A stretch of DNA of 62,263 nt from an uncultured Oscillibacter sp. (lineage in GTDB: Bacteria > Bacillota > Clostridia > Oscillospirales > Oscillospiraceae). Positions 43,889 to 51,963 of the stretch are shown here, piece after piece. The position numbers were made by a program, and so were the translations under genes. Positions within the stretch are counted from its first letter, which is position 1. Each line of letters opens with the position of its first letter. Below the pieces are notes generated by a model, which did not search any database, was not told the origin of the DNA, and saw only the letters and a program-made list of their open reading frames with translations. The stretch covers positions 1 to 62,263 of the forward strand of contig NZ_CAJTUX010000010.1 in the NCBI RefSeq assembly GCF_910579365.1, given 5' to 3'.

Positions 43889-44808
43889 TGCGCATTCTCT
43901 TTATGGGAACGCCGGAATTTGCGGTGGAATCCCTCCGGCGTCTGACGGAGGACGGGCATGAAATCTGCGGCGTTTTTACACAGCCGGATAAGCCGAAAAA
44001 TCGCGGACATAAGCTGGCCTTCACACCTGTAAAGGAATACGCCATTACGAAAGAATTGATGGTTTACCAGCCGGCGTCTCTGCGGAATGAGGCGGCTTTG
44101 GAGCAGGTTCGCGCTCTGGCGCCGGAGCTCATCGTTGTGGCGGCGTATGGAAAACTGCTGCCGGAGGAGATTTTGAACGTACCGCCTCTGGGGTCCGTCA
44201 ATGTGCATTCTTCGCTCCTGCCGAAATACCGGGGGGCAGCCCCTATCAACTGGGCGGTGCTGAACGGGGAAACGCATACCGGCGTCACCATTATGTATAT
44301 GGCCAAGGAGCTGGACGCCGGTGACATCATTCTGCAAAAATCTACACCCATCGGCGAAACCGAGGATGCACAGGCGCTTACCGCCCGGCTGGCAAGGCTG
44401 GGGGCGGAGACCCTGTCGGCAGCCGTTGAGGCTCTGGCGGCGGGAACGGCGGCCCGGACGCCTCAGAATCATGAGTTGCACACTTATGCGCCCATGCTGG
44501 GGAAGGAGTTGTCTCCCGTGGATTGGACCCGCACTGCCCACGAGATCAGCTGTCAAGTCCGGGGGCTTCTGCCTTGGCCCTGCGCGGTGACGGATGTGAT
44601 CAGCGGCGAGGAGATGAAGCTCTACGGCGTCCTGGAGACCGGAGAAGCAACCGCCGCGCGTCCCGGCGTCATCACGGCGGCGGGGAAGCAGGGAATCGAC
44701 ATCGCCTGCGGCGACGGAAAGGTTCTTCGGATAATGGAGCTCCAGGCCAAAGGCGGAAAACGCATGTCTGCCGCCGCATATTTATTGGGACATCCCATTC
44801 AACGATGA
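43888..44808 (+). CDS. fmt: Methionyl-tRNA formyltransferase
   Basis: Formylates Met-tRNAfMet with 10-formyl-THF for initiation. It has 306 residues. The N-terminus RILFMGTPEFAVESLRRL is typical. The catalytic motif is VNVHSSLLPKYRGAAPINWA, with Asn and His, then KELDAGDIILQK. The C-terminal OB domain is present. ATG 43888 is preferred to GTG 43885 by family alignment; it overlaps the def stop. Confidence 0.97.
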   Translation: MRILFMGTPEFAVESLRRLTEDGHEICGVFTQPDKPKNRGHKLAFTPVKEYAITKELMVYQPASLRNEAALEQVRALAPELIVVAAYGKLLPEEILNVPPLGSVNVHSSLLPKYRGAAPINWAVLNGETHTGVTIMYMAKELDAGDIILQKSTPIGETEDAQALTARLARLGAETLSAAVEALAAGTAARTPQNHELHTYAPMLGKELSPVDWTRTAHEISCQVRGLLPWPCAVTDVISGEEMKLYGVLETGEATAARPGVITAAGKQGIDIACGDGKVLRIMELQAKGGKRMSAAAYLLGHPIQR

Positions 44809-44823
44809 AATTCGAGGGTCTAT

Positions 44824-45567
44824 ATGCCTTATTATTATAGTAGCTACGGGGACTTTCTGGCCAACAACATCTATTTCCTTCTGCTGATTCCGGTGATGAT
44901 TCTCTCCCTCTGGGCTCAGGCTCAGGTCAGCGGCAGCTTCAAAAAGTACAGCCGGGTTCCCAACCGGCGGCGGCTTACCGGGGCGCAGGCGGCAGAGGCT
45001 GTGCTGCGGGCCAACGGGGTTTACGACGTTTCCATCCGTTCCACCTGGGGCAGTTTGACGGACCACTACGACCCCAGAGACAACACCATTTACCTCTCCC
45101 AGCCTGTTTATGGCGCCGCCACTGTGGCGGCGGTGGGCGTAGCGGCCCACGAGGCGGGTCATGCCGTTCAGTATGCGGTGGGGTACGCGCCCATCCGCCT
45201 GCGGAACGCCATTGTCCCCCTGACAAATCTGGGGTCCCGCTGCTCCATTCTCTTGCTTCTGGCGGGGATGCTGCTGTATAGTCAGAGTTTATTTCTCGTG
45301 GGAATCCTCCTCTTTTCTTTGACCACCTTTTTTCAGCTGGTGACGCTGCCGGTGGAGTTCAACGCCTCTCACCGGGCAATGGAAACCCTTGAGGAACGCG
45401 GGCTTTTGGATGGCGAGGAGCTGCCCGGAGCCAGGAAGGTTCTGCGGGCGGCGGCGTTAACCTATGTGGCGGCGCTGCTGATGTCGGCTTTGCAGCTGCT
45501 GCGTTATGTGCTGATTTTCCTCGGCCGGAGCAATCAAGGCGACCGCCGGGGACACGGGCGAAGATGA
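44824..45567 (+). CDS. Membrane zinc metallopeptidase (YugP-like)
   Basis: 247 residues. Membrane segments are at about 8-26 (FLANNIYFLLLIPVMILS), two in the middle (about 140-175, SILLLLAGMLLYSQSLFLVG) and one at the end. The zinc motif is H109-E110-x-x-H113 (AAHEAGHAVQ). YSRVPNRRRLTGAQAAEAVL and FNASHRAMETLEERGLL match this neutral-zinc-peptidase family. The substrate is unknown. It lies between fmt and rsmB, as in many Clostridia. Confidence 0.92.
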   Translation: MPYYYSSYGDFLANNIYFLLLIPVMILSLWAQAQVSGSFKKYSRVPNRRRLTGAQAAEAVLRANGVYDVSIRSTWGSLTDHYDPRDNTIYLSQPVYGAATVAAVGVAAHEAGHAVQYAVGYAPIRLRNAIVPLTNLGSRCSILLLLAGMLLYSQSLFLVGILLFSLTTFFQLVTLPVEFNASHRAMETLEERGLLDGEELPGARKVLRAAALTYVAALLMSALQLLRYVLIFLGRSNQGDRRGHGRR

Positions 45568-46880
45568 GCGCGCGGAAGCAAGCGCTGTCCGTTCTCACTG
45601 CCTGCCGCGTGCGGGGAGCTTGGGCGGACGCCGCGCTGAACGCAGGACTGGAGCAGCTTTCCGCCGCCGACGCGGGGCTGTGCAGCCGGATTGTGTACGG
45701 CGTGATTCAAAACGAGACTCTGCTGGATTTTTATCTCTCCGGCTTCTGCTCTCAGAAGCTGGACCATTTGCAGCCGCCGCTGGCGGATATTTTGCGGATC
45801 GGCGCTTACCAGATTCTGTTTCTGGACCGGGTTCCGGACAGCGCCGCCGTCCATACCTCCGTGGAATTGGCCAAGGGGGCGGGCCGGGGGCAGGCGGCAG
45901 GACTGGTGAACGCCGTGCTCCGGCGGCTCTGCCGGGAAAAGGGCGCGCTGCCTGCCATCCCGGACCGGAATGAGGCGGCGTATCTCTCCATCCGCTACAG
46001 CCATCCCAAGTGGTTGGTGAAGCGGCTTTTGGCGCTGCTGGGCAGAGAGGGGACAGAGGCGTTCCTTCGCGCCGGCAACGGCCAGCCGCCTACCGCCGTC
46101 CAGATCAATACCTGCCGTTTTACTGCGGAGCAGACAGCAGAGACTTTGCTGGCAGAGGGCGTACGGGCGGAACCTCATCCCTGGCTGCCGGACTGCCTGC
46201 TCCTTTCCGGAACCGGAAACCTGGAGCGTCTGAAGGCTTTCCAAATGGGAGCGTTTTATGTACAGGACCCGGCGGCGCGGCTGGCGGTTCTGGCGGCGGA
46301 CATACGGCCTGGAAGCCGGGTGCTGGATGTCTGTGCCGCCCCAGGAGGAAAGTCCTTTGCCGCTGCCATGGCGATGGGAGACCGGGGAGAGATCGTCTCC
46401 TGTGATCTCCACGAAAACAAGCTCAAGCGCATCCGGGAGAGCGCCGTTCGTCTTGGCGTCTCGTCCATACAAACGGAAGCCGCCGACGGGCGGCAGTGCC
46501 GTCCGGAATGGCGGAACCGCTTTGACGCAGTGCTGGTGGACGCCCCTTGCTCCGGCTTGGGGATTCTGCGAAAAAAGCCGGATATCAGGCGAAAGAAGGC
46601 AGACAGTCTCTTTGCGCTGCCGGTGCTCCAAAACGCCATATTGGATAACGCCGCCGGCTATGTTCGCCCTGGCGGCACGCTGCTCTACTCCACCTGCACT
46701 ATTTTGCCGGAGGAAAACGAAGGGGTTACGGACGCCTTTATGGGGCTCCATCCGGAGTTTTCAAAGGAGAGCTTCACGCTGCCCGGACCCATCGGAAGAA
46801 CCGATGGGCAGGCGGCGCTGTGGCCGCACCTCCACGGCACCGACGGCTTTTACATCTGCCGCATGACGCGGCGCGTTTAA
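45564..46880 (+). CDS. rsmB: 16S rRNA m5C967 methyltransferase RsmB
   Basis: SAM-dependent methyltransferase of 438 residues. The N-terminal NusB-like RNA-binding domain is about residues 1-130. The methyltransferase domain has VLDVCAAPGGKSFAAAMAM for SAM. The two catalytic cysteines are C329 (VDAPCSGLG) and C378 (LLYSTCTILPEENE). It overlaps the protease gene by four bases. rlmN follows, so rRNA-modification genes are grouped. Confidence 0.95.
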   Translation: MSARKQALSVLTACRVRGAWADAALNAGLEQLSAADAGLCSRIVYGVIQNETLLDFYLSGFCSQKLDHLQPPLADILRIGAYQILFLDRVPDSAAVHTSVELAKGAGRGQAAGLVNAVLRRLCREKGALPAIPDRNEAAYLSIRYSHPKWLVKRLLALLGREGTEAFLRAGNGQPPTAVQINTCRFTAEQTAETLLAEGVRAEPHPWLPDCLLLSGTGNLERLKAFQMGAFYVQDPAARLAVLAADIRPGSRVLDVCAAPGGKSFAAAMAMGDRGEIVSCDLHENKLKRIRESAVRLGVSSIQTEAADGRQCRPEWRNRFDAVLVDAPCSGLGILRKKPDIRRKKADSLFALPVLQNAILDNAAGYVRPGGTLLYSTCTILPEENEGVTDAFMGLHPEFSKESFTLPGPIGRTDGQAALWPHLHGTDGFYICRMTRRV

Positions 46881-46891
46881 CCGAGGCATTT

Positions 46892-47929
46892 ATGATCGAT
46901 TTGAAATCCATGACGCTCCCGGAGCTGCGGGAGCTGGTGGGAAAGATGGGAGAACCGGCCTTTCGGGCCAAGCAGATATTTACTTGGATGAGCCGGGGCG
47001 TGACATCTTTCGACGAGATGTCAAACCTCTCCCGGCCTTTTCGGGAACGGCTTCAGGAGACCTGCCTGCTGACGGTTCCGCGCGTGGCCAGAAAGCAGGT
47101 CTCCGCCAAAGACGGCACCGTCAAATATCTATGGGAACTGACGGACGGCAACTGCATTGAGTCGGTGCTCATGCGTTACCGTCACGGAAACACGGTCTGC
47201 ATTTCCTCTCAGGTGGGCTGTCGGATGGGCTGCGCCTTTTGTGCGTCCACCATAGCCGGAAAGGTCCGGGATTTGACGCCGGGAGAGCTGCTGGACCAGG
47301 TGATCTTTACACAGAAGGACTCCGGAGCCCTCATTTCCAATATTGTGCTGATGGGCATTGGCGAGCCGATGGATAATCTGGACGCTGTGCTGAAGTTTCT
47401 GGAGATTGTCAACAGTCCGGACGGGCTGAACATTGGAATGCGGCATATCTCTCTTTCGACCTGCGGCGTACTTCCGGGTATCCGGCGTCTTTCGGAGTTG
47501 GGGCTGCAATTGACGCTGTCCGTCTCCCTCCACGCTCCGGACCGTGAGACCCGCTCCCGAATCATGCCGGTAAACCGGGCCTTCGACGTGGAGGAACTGT
47601 TCGCCGCCTGTCACAACTATTTTCGGAAAACCGGGCGGCGAATCTCCTTTGAGTACGCCATGATTGACGGCGTCAACGACCAGGACTGGCAGGCGGACCT
47701 CATCGCCAGACGCCTGCGGGGAATGCCTGGCCACGTGAACCTGATTCCGCTGAATGACGTGACGGAAAGTCCCTTCCGGCCCTCCCGCCGGATGGCGGCG
47801 TTCCAAAAACGTTTGGAATCCCATGGCGTTACCGCCACTGTGCGGCGAAGCCTGGGCGGAGATATAGACGCCGCCTGCGGACAGCTCCGCAGGAAGGCGG
47901 AAGCAGAGAAAGGGGAGGTTTCCCAATGA
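46892..47929 (+). CDS. rlmN: 23S rRNA/tRNA adenine C2 methyltransferase RlmN
   Basis: Radical SAM enzyme that methylates A2503 of 23S rRNA and A37 of some tRNAs. It has 345 residues. The Fe-S motif is C110-x3-C114-x2-C117 (GCRMGCAFCAST). The C-terminal catalytic Cys is in TVRRSLGGDIDAACGQL. MGIGEPMDNLDAVL is a family motif. ATG 46892 lies 11 bases after rsmB. It overlaps stp by four bases. Confidence 0.96.
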   Translation: MIDLKSMTLPELRELVGKMGEPAFRAKQIFTWMSRGVTSFDEMSNLSRPFRERLQETCLLTVPRVARKQVSAKDGTVKYLWELTDGNCIESVLMRYRHGNTVCISSQVGCRMGCAFCASTIAGKVRDLTPGELLDQVIFTQKDSGALISNIVLMGIGEPMDNLDAVLKFLEIVNSPDGLNIGMRHISLSTCGVLPGIRRLSELGLQLTLSVSLHAPDRETRSRIMPVNRAFDVEELFAACHNYFRKTGRRISFEYAMIDGVNDQDWQADLIARRLRGMPGHVNLIPLNDVTESPFRPSRRMAAFQKRLESHGVTATVRRSLGGDIDAACGQLRRKAEAEKGEVSQ

Positions 47930-48657
47930 CAAACATATGGAGCATCACCGATACGGGTCTCGTCCGTAAAGAGAATCAGGACGCCTTTGCGGTGATGGAA
48001 GCCTTTGGCCACACGATCTGCGTGGTCTGCGACGGGATGGGCGGCTCCGCCGGCGGAAAGCTGGCCAGCCGCATCGCGGTGGATACCTTTTCCGCGGAAA
48101 TGGAAAAGCGACTCTCTGCCGGCACGAAGCCGGACCGGCTGCGGGAGATATCCGTAGTGGCAGTGGCCCTGGCAAACCGCGCCGTGCGGGAAGCGGCCAG
48201 AAGCTCCGTGGACTACCGGAACATGGGAACCACTCTGGTCTCCGCCGTCTCGTTTGACGGCGGCGTGGTGATTGCCAATGTGGGGGACAGCCGGGCCTAT
48301 CACATTACAAAGGACCGCATTGTCCAGGTCACCCGCGACCACTCTCTGGTGGAGCATATGGTGGAACGGGGAGACATCACGGCGGAGGAGGCCCGGCGCC
48401 ATCCCAACCGCAATCTGATCACCCGGGCTCTGGGACCGGATGTGGACCCGGAGTGTGATTGCTATACCTGCCAGCTGGCGCCGGGGGACTTTCTGCTCCT
48501 CTGCACCGACGGCCTGGTAAACACGGTGACGGACCAGGAGATTTTGACGGAGGTCCTCCGGGAAGATACGGAGACCTGCATGGACCGGCTGCTGAACCTC
48601 TCCAAAAGCCGGGGCGCGTCGGACAATGTGACCGTCGTTTTGGCGAGGAATCTATAA
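47926..48657 (+). CDS. stp: PP2C-type protein phosphatase Stp
   Basis: Mn-dependent Ser/Thr phosphatase that counters PrkC. It has 243 residues. The PP2C metal motifs are all present: TDTGLVRKENQDAF, VVCDGMGGSAGGK, VIANVGDSRAYH, LLCTDGLVNTV and SDNVTVVL. The start overlaps rlmN. It precedes prkC by 15 bases, the universal Firmicute order. Confidence 0.96.
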   Translation: MTNIWSITDTGLVRKENQDAFAVMEAFGHTICVVCDGMGGSAGGKLASRIAVDTFSAEMEKRLSAGTKPDRLREISVVAVALANRAVREAARSSVDYRNMGTTLVSAVSFDGGVVIANVGDSRAYHITKDRIVQVTRDHSLVEHMVERGDITAEEARRHPNRNLITRALGPDVDPECDCYTCQLAPGDFLLLCTDGLVNTVTDQEILTEVLREDTETCMDRLLNLSKSRGASDNVTVVLARNL

Positions 48658-48672
48658 GGAAGGAGGAGCTGT

Positions 48673-50640
48673 ATGGATCAATACATTGGAAAAATGCTGG
48701 ACAACCGCTATGAAATTCTGGAACGCATCGGGACCGGAGGCATGGCGGTGGTCTATAAGGCAAAATGCCACCGGCTCAACCGCCTTGTCGCGCTCAAAAT
48801 ATTAAAAAGCGATTTGGCGCAGGACGAGGACTTCCGCCGCCGCTTTAACGCGGAATCCCAGGCCGTTGCCCAGTTGTCCCACCCCAATATCGTGTCCGTC
48901 TACGATGTCAGCCGGGGAGGGGACACGGAATATATCGTCATGGAGCTCATCGACGGCATCACCCTGAAGCAGTATATGGAAAAGCGGGGCCAGCTGAACT
49001 GGCGGGAATCCCTGCACTTTATCACCCAGATCATGCGGGGACTCAGCCACGCTCACAGCCGTGGCATCGTCCACCGGGACATCAAGCCGCAAAACGTGAT
49101 GGTGCTCCGGGACGGCAGCGTAAAGGTGGCGGATTTCGGCATTGCCTGCCTGGAAAATTCCGCCCAGACCCTAACTCAGGAGGCCCTGGGCTCCGTCCAC
49201 TATATCTCCCCGGAACAGGCGAGAGGGGAACGGACCGACGCCCGGAGCGACATCTATTCCTCCGGAGTTGTCATGTATGAAATGCTGACCGGCCGGCTGC
49301 CCTTTGAGGGGGATTCCGCCGTATCCGTGGCCATTCAGCACCTCAGTGCCGTGCCTTTGGCGCCCAGAGAGCTGAATCCGGAAATTCCTCCCCAGCTGGA
49401 GCTGATCTGCATGAAAGCCATGACGCCGGATCTGAACCGGCGCTATGTCTCGGCCGACGCCATGATTGCCGATCTGGAGGACTTTCGGAAGAATCCCAAT
49501 ATCAACCTGGATTTCACTATGATGGACCTCCGTCCGGAGGAGCCCACCGAACCCACGCAGCCCATCCGCACTTATGATCAGACACTCCATCCGACCCCCA
49601 AAAACCGGGAACGCCGCCGGGACTATGAAGACGAGTACGATCCTCCCCGCCGGAGCGGGGGCGCGGGTGTAAAAGTCCTGCTGGGTATCGCCACCATTCT
49701 GGCACTGGCATTGGCGGTGGTGCTGTTCCGCATGGTATCCGACTCCCTGAAGCAGCCGGAGGCCCCCCAGACCTACACGGTGCCCTCCCTCCTGGGCTAT
49801 ACGCTGGAACAGGCCAAGGAGCTTGCGGAAGTGAAGGATATCTTTACGTTGGTGAAGAAGGGGAGCGTGTTCAGCGATTACCCTGTGGACACCATTGCCC
49901 AGCAGAATCCCACGGAGGGACGGCACCAGAAGGGTGACAATTTGGAAATTGAGGTCTGGCTCAGCGCCGGGGAAGACACCGGCGAAATGCTGGACGTTAC
50001 CAATAAAACCGTGGCGCAGGCCAACGTTCTTCTCAAGGGCCTGAAAGAAAAATATAATCTGGAAATCATCGCCGACGAGGCGGAAATGGAGTTCAACGAC
50101 AGTGTCACGGAGGGCTATATTATCCGCAGTGAGCCCGCCGAGATGGAGCCGCTGAAAAACGGCGACATAATCCGACTGATCGTCAGCAAGGGACCGGAGA
50201 AGAAGGAGGTCGTTGTCCCCCGGTTTGTGGATCAGCCCATTGACAAGGTTCTCCGGGAGCTGGTGGACACCTGGCACTTGACCTGTACGGAGGCGGATAT
50301 TGAGTATGTGGAGAGCGACCAGGACCCGAACACCGTCATCTGGCAAAGCCTGGAGGAAACCAGCAAGGTGAAGGAATGGGACACCATCAAATTCCGCGTC
50401 AGCAAAGGCATCACCAACGTGACCAGAGAGCTGAGCATCGAACTGCCTCAGGATGACCGAACCACTGTTCAGGTGGACGTGTACGTGGGAGATGAAGAGA
50501 ATCCCCAATACTCTGAGCGGGTAAGCTGCGCTGACCTCACCGCCCACGCCATGCTCACCGGCTCAGGTACGAAGACCGTCAAGGTCTATTTCGACGGCGT
50601 ATTGGACCAGAGCAAGACCCACGAGTTCCAATTTACCTGA
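48673..50640 (+). CDS. prkC: PASTA-domain Ser/Thr kinase PrkC
   Basis: Membrane kinase of 655 residues that senses peptidoglycan fragments; in Bacillus it triggers spore germination. The kinase domain is about residues 13-275, with GTGGMAVVY, catalytic K42, HRD at 134-136 and DFG soon after. A single membrane segment (VLLGIATILALALAVVLFRM) is near residue 340. Three PASTA repeats follow (starting at YTVPSLLGY, EMLDVTNKT and VVVPRFVDQ), then a C-terminal beta domain. ATG 48673 follows AAGGAAGGAGG. Confidence 0.96.
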   Translation: MDQYIGKMLDNRYEILERIGTGGMAVVYKAKCHRLNRLVALKILKSDLAQDEDFRRRFNAESQAVAQLSHPNIVSVYDVSRGGDTEYIVMELIDGITLKQYMEKRGQLNWRESLHFITQIMRGLSHAHSRGIVHRDIKPQNVMVLRDGSVKVADFGIACLENSAQTLTQEALGSVHYISPEQARGERTDARSDIYSSGVVMYEMLTGRLPFEGDSAVSVAIQHLSAVPLAPRELNPEIPPQLELICMKAMTPDLNRRYVSADAMIADLEDFRKNPNINLDFTMMDLRPEEPTEPTQPIRTYDQTLHPTPKNRERRRDYEDEYDPPRRSGGAGVKVLLGIATILALALAVVLFRMVSDSLKQPEAPQTYTVPSLLGYTLEQAKELAEVKDIFTLVKKGSVFSDYPVDTIAQQNPTEGRHQKGDNLEIEVWLSAGEDTGEMLDVTNKTVAQANVLLKGLKEKYNLEIIADEAEMEFNDSVTEGYIIRSEPAEMEPLKNGDIIRLIVSKGPEKKEVVVPRFVDQPIDKVLRELVDTWHLTCTEADIEYVESDQDPNTVIWQSLEETSKVKEWDTIKFRVSKGITNVTRELSIELPQDDRTTVQVDVYVGDEENPQYSERVSCADLTAHAMLTGSGTKTVKVYFDGVLDQSKTHEFQFT

Positions 50641-50641
50641 T

Positions 50642-51523
50642 ATGACGGGACGCATTCAAAAAGCCCTCAGCGGCTTCTATTACGTGAATAATGGCGAGAC
50701 CATCCTGACCTGCCGGGCCAGGGGGAAATTCCGAAAAGAGGGAATTTCCCCTCTGGTAGGGGACCAGGTGGAGGTCCGGGAGTTGGGCAACGGTGAGGGC
50801 TTTGTGGAGAAGATTTTGCCTCGCCGGAACGCCTTCTCCCGGCCTGCCGTGGCCAACATTGACCAATTGGTGGTGATTGCCTCCGCCGCCATTCCCAAAA
50901 CAGACCCCTTCCTCATTGACCGGGTAGCCGCCATTGCCGCGCTGAAAGACTGCCGGGTGGTTGTGGCGCTGAATAAGTGCGATCTGGACCGGGCGGATGC
51001 GCTTTATGAGATTTACCATGCCGCGGGCTTTCCGACCCTGCGGCTCAGCGCGGAGACCAGGGAGGGAATGGAGGAACTGACTGCCCTAATTTCCGGAAAG
51101 CTTTCTGCCTTTACAGGGAACTCCGGCGTAGGAAAATCCAGCATTCTGAATGCCTTGGATCCCGACTTTCACTTACAGGTGGGCGAGGTCAGTACCGCCT
51201 TGGGAAGAGGCCGTCACACGACGCGCCATGTGGAACTGCACTGCCTCTCTTGTGGGGCGGAGGTAGTGGATACTCCCGGTTTTTCTTCCTTTGACGCTGA
51301 AGAGCTGGACCTGGAGCTGAAGCGCCGCCTGCCGGAAACCTTTCTGGAATTCGCTCCCTACCTGGAAAGCTGCCGCTTTGTGGGATGCAGCCATACCCGC
51401 GAAAAGGGCTGTGCCGTTTTGGAAGCTCTTCGCCAGGGAGAAATTCAAAAGAGCCGGCATGCCAGCTATCTTCGCCTCTATGAAGAGCTGAAACCCCTTC
51501 GGGATTGGCAGGGAAAAAAATAA
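50642..51523 (+). CDS. rsgA: Ribosome small-subunit GTPase RsgA
   Basis: Circularly permuted GTPase that checks 30S maturation. It has 293 residues. The N-terminal OB fold is residues 1-70. The GTPase motifs occur in permuted order: NKCDLD first, then the P-loop TGNSGVGKSS with K165, then DTPGFSSF. The C-terminal zinc site is in CRFVGCSHTREKGCAV. ATG 50642 is one base after prkC. In Bacillus rpe and thiN come next; here they are absent and spoVM follows closely. Confidence 0.96.
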   Translation: MTGRIQKALSGFYYVNNGETILTCRARGKFRKEGISPLVGDQVEVRELGNGEGFVEKILPRRNAFSRPAVANIDQLVVIASAAIPKTDPFLIDRVAAIAALKDCRVVVALNKCDLDRADALYEIYHAAGFPTLRLSAETREGMEELTALISGKLSAFTGNSGVGKSSILNALDPDFHLQVGEVSTALGRGRHTTRHVELHCLSCGAEVVDTPGFSSFDAEELDLELKRRLPETFLEFAPYLESCRFVGCSHTREKGCAVLEALRQGEIQKSRHASYLRLYEELKPLRDWQGKK

Positions 51524-51527
51524 CCAG

Positions 51528-51561
51528 CGCCGCTTCGGTATCCGAAGCGGCGTTCCTTTTT
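51528..51561 (+). terminator. Terminator after rsgA
   Basis: Perfect 11-bp stem CGCCGCTTCGG/CCGAAGCGGCG (51528-51538 with 51542-51552), TAT loop, then TTCCTTTTTA. Confidence 0.9.
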
Positions 51562-51642
51562 ATCGCGGGCCGGCCTTCTTTTCTAGCACCAGACGCCTAA
51601 ATGCTGTATATACTGAGACAGAAGGAAAGGAGGCGTGACGCG

Positions 51643-51801
51643 ATGTGTTGTGGAAATGGAGGCGGCGGCCGCCTGCTGGGCATCTGCGCTGTCGCTCTGG
51701 GTGCGGGGATTTTAATCGCCGCAGTGTTTCCCGTGGGAGTGCTGATGTTTCTGGTCGCGTTTCTGCTGATCGGCTGCGGCTGCGCCTGCTGCCGGCGTTG
51801 A
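51643..51801 (+). CDS. 52-residue Cys-rich membrane peptide
   Basis: Unrecognised small protein. It starts CCGNGGGGRL, has one or two membrane passes (LGICAVALGAGILIAAVF and GVLMFLVAFLLIGC) and ends in CGCACCRR. Cysteines occur at both ends. ATG 51643 follows AAAGGAGG 9 nt upstream, a strong signal. It lies 20 bases before spoVM and is probably co-transcribed with it, so a spore-envelope role is possible but unproven. Confidence 0.75.
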   Translation: MCCGNGGGGRLLGICAVALGAGILIAAVFPVGVLMFLVAFLLIGCGCACCRR

Positions 51802-51821
51802 GAACAGGGAGGAGGCGTCAT

Positions 51822-51890
51822 ATGAATATCGTGGTCTGGAAATCCCCTAAAATGCTTCGGGGCATTCTGCGGAAAATCTTTAAGGTGTGA
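51822..51890 (+). CDS. spoVM: SpoVM, coat-anchoring amphipathic peptide
   Basis: 22-residue peptide. It keeps the SpoVM pattern: K7, P9, K10, L12, G14, I15 and R17 match the Bacillus peptide, including the Pro needed for its bent helix. In Bacillus, SpoVM recognises the curved forespore membrane and anchors SpoIVA. The ATG follows GGGAGGAGG. Position also supports it: Bacillus has prpC-prkC-rsgA-rpe-thiN-spoVM. It is too short for most gene callers. Confidence 0.9.
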   Translation: MNIVVWKSPKMLRGILRKIFKV

Positions 51891-51891
51891 G

Positions 51892-51920
51892 TCATAACCT
51901 TTCCCGGCAGTTCATAGAGT
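51892..51920 (+). promoter_or_regulatory. Sigma-E-type promoter of sipL
   Basis: TCATAAC (51892-51898), 14-nt spacer, CATAGAGT (51913-51920). The -10 and spacing equal those before spoIIIAA and spoIVA. Confidence 0.78.
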
Positions 51921-51952
51921 AGGACATGGATTCAATGAACTGCCGGGAAAGG
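51898..51952 (+). repeat. Perfect 18-bp inverted repeat over the sipL promoter and RBS
   Basis: Arms 51898-51915 and 51935-51952 pair perfectly across a 19-nt loop. The left arm lies within the promoter spacer and -10. The right arm runs into the sipL Shine-Dalgarno (AAGGAAGG, about 51949-51956). A transcript starting near 51927 would lack the left arm; read-through RNA from spoVM would contain both. Confidence 0.9.
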
Positions 51953-51963
51953 AAGGGTTCTTC

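Noticed and set aside
51586..51614. Promoter of the 52-residue gene and spoVM (TATACT at 51609)
   Set aside because: The -10 is good, but no -35 for sigma-A, E, G or K fits convincingly at the right spacing.
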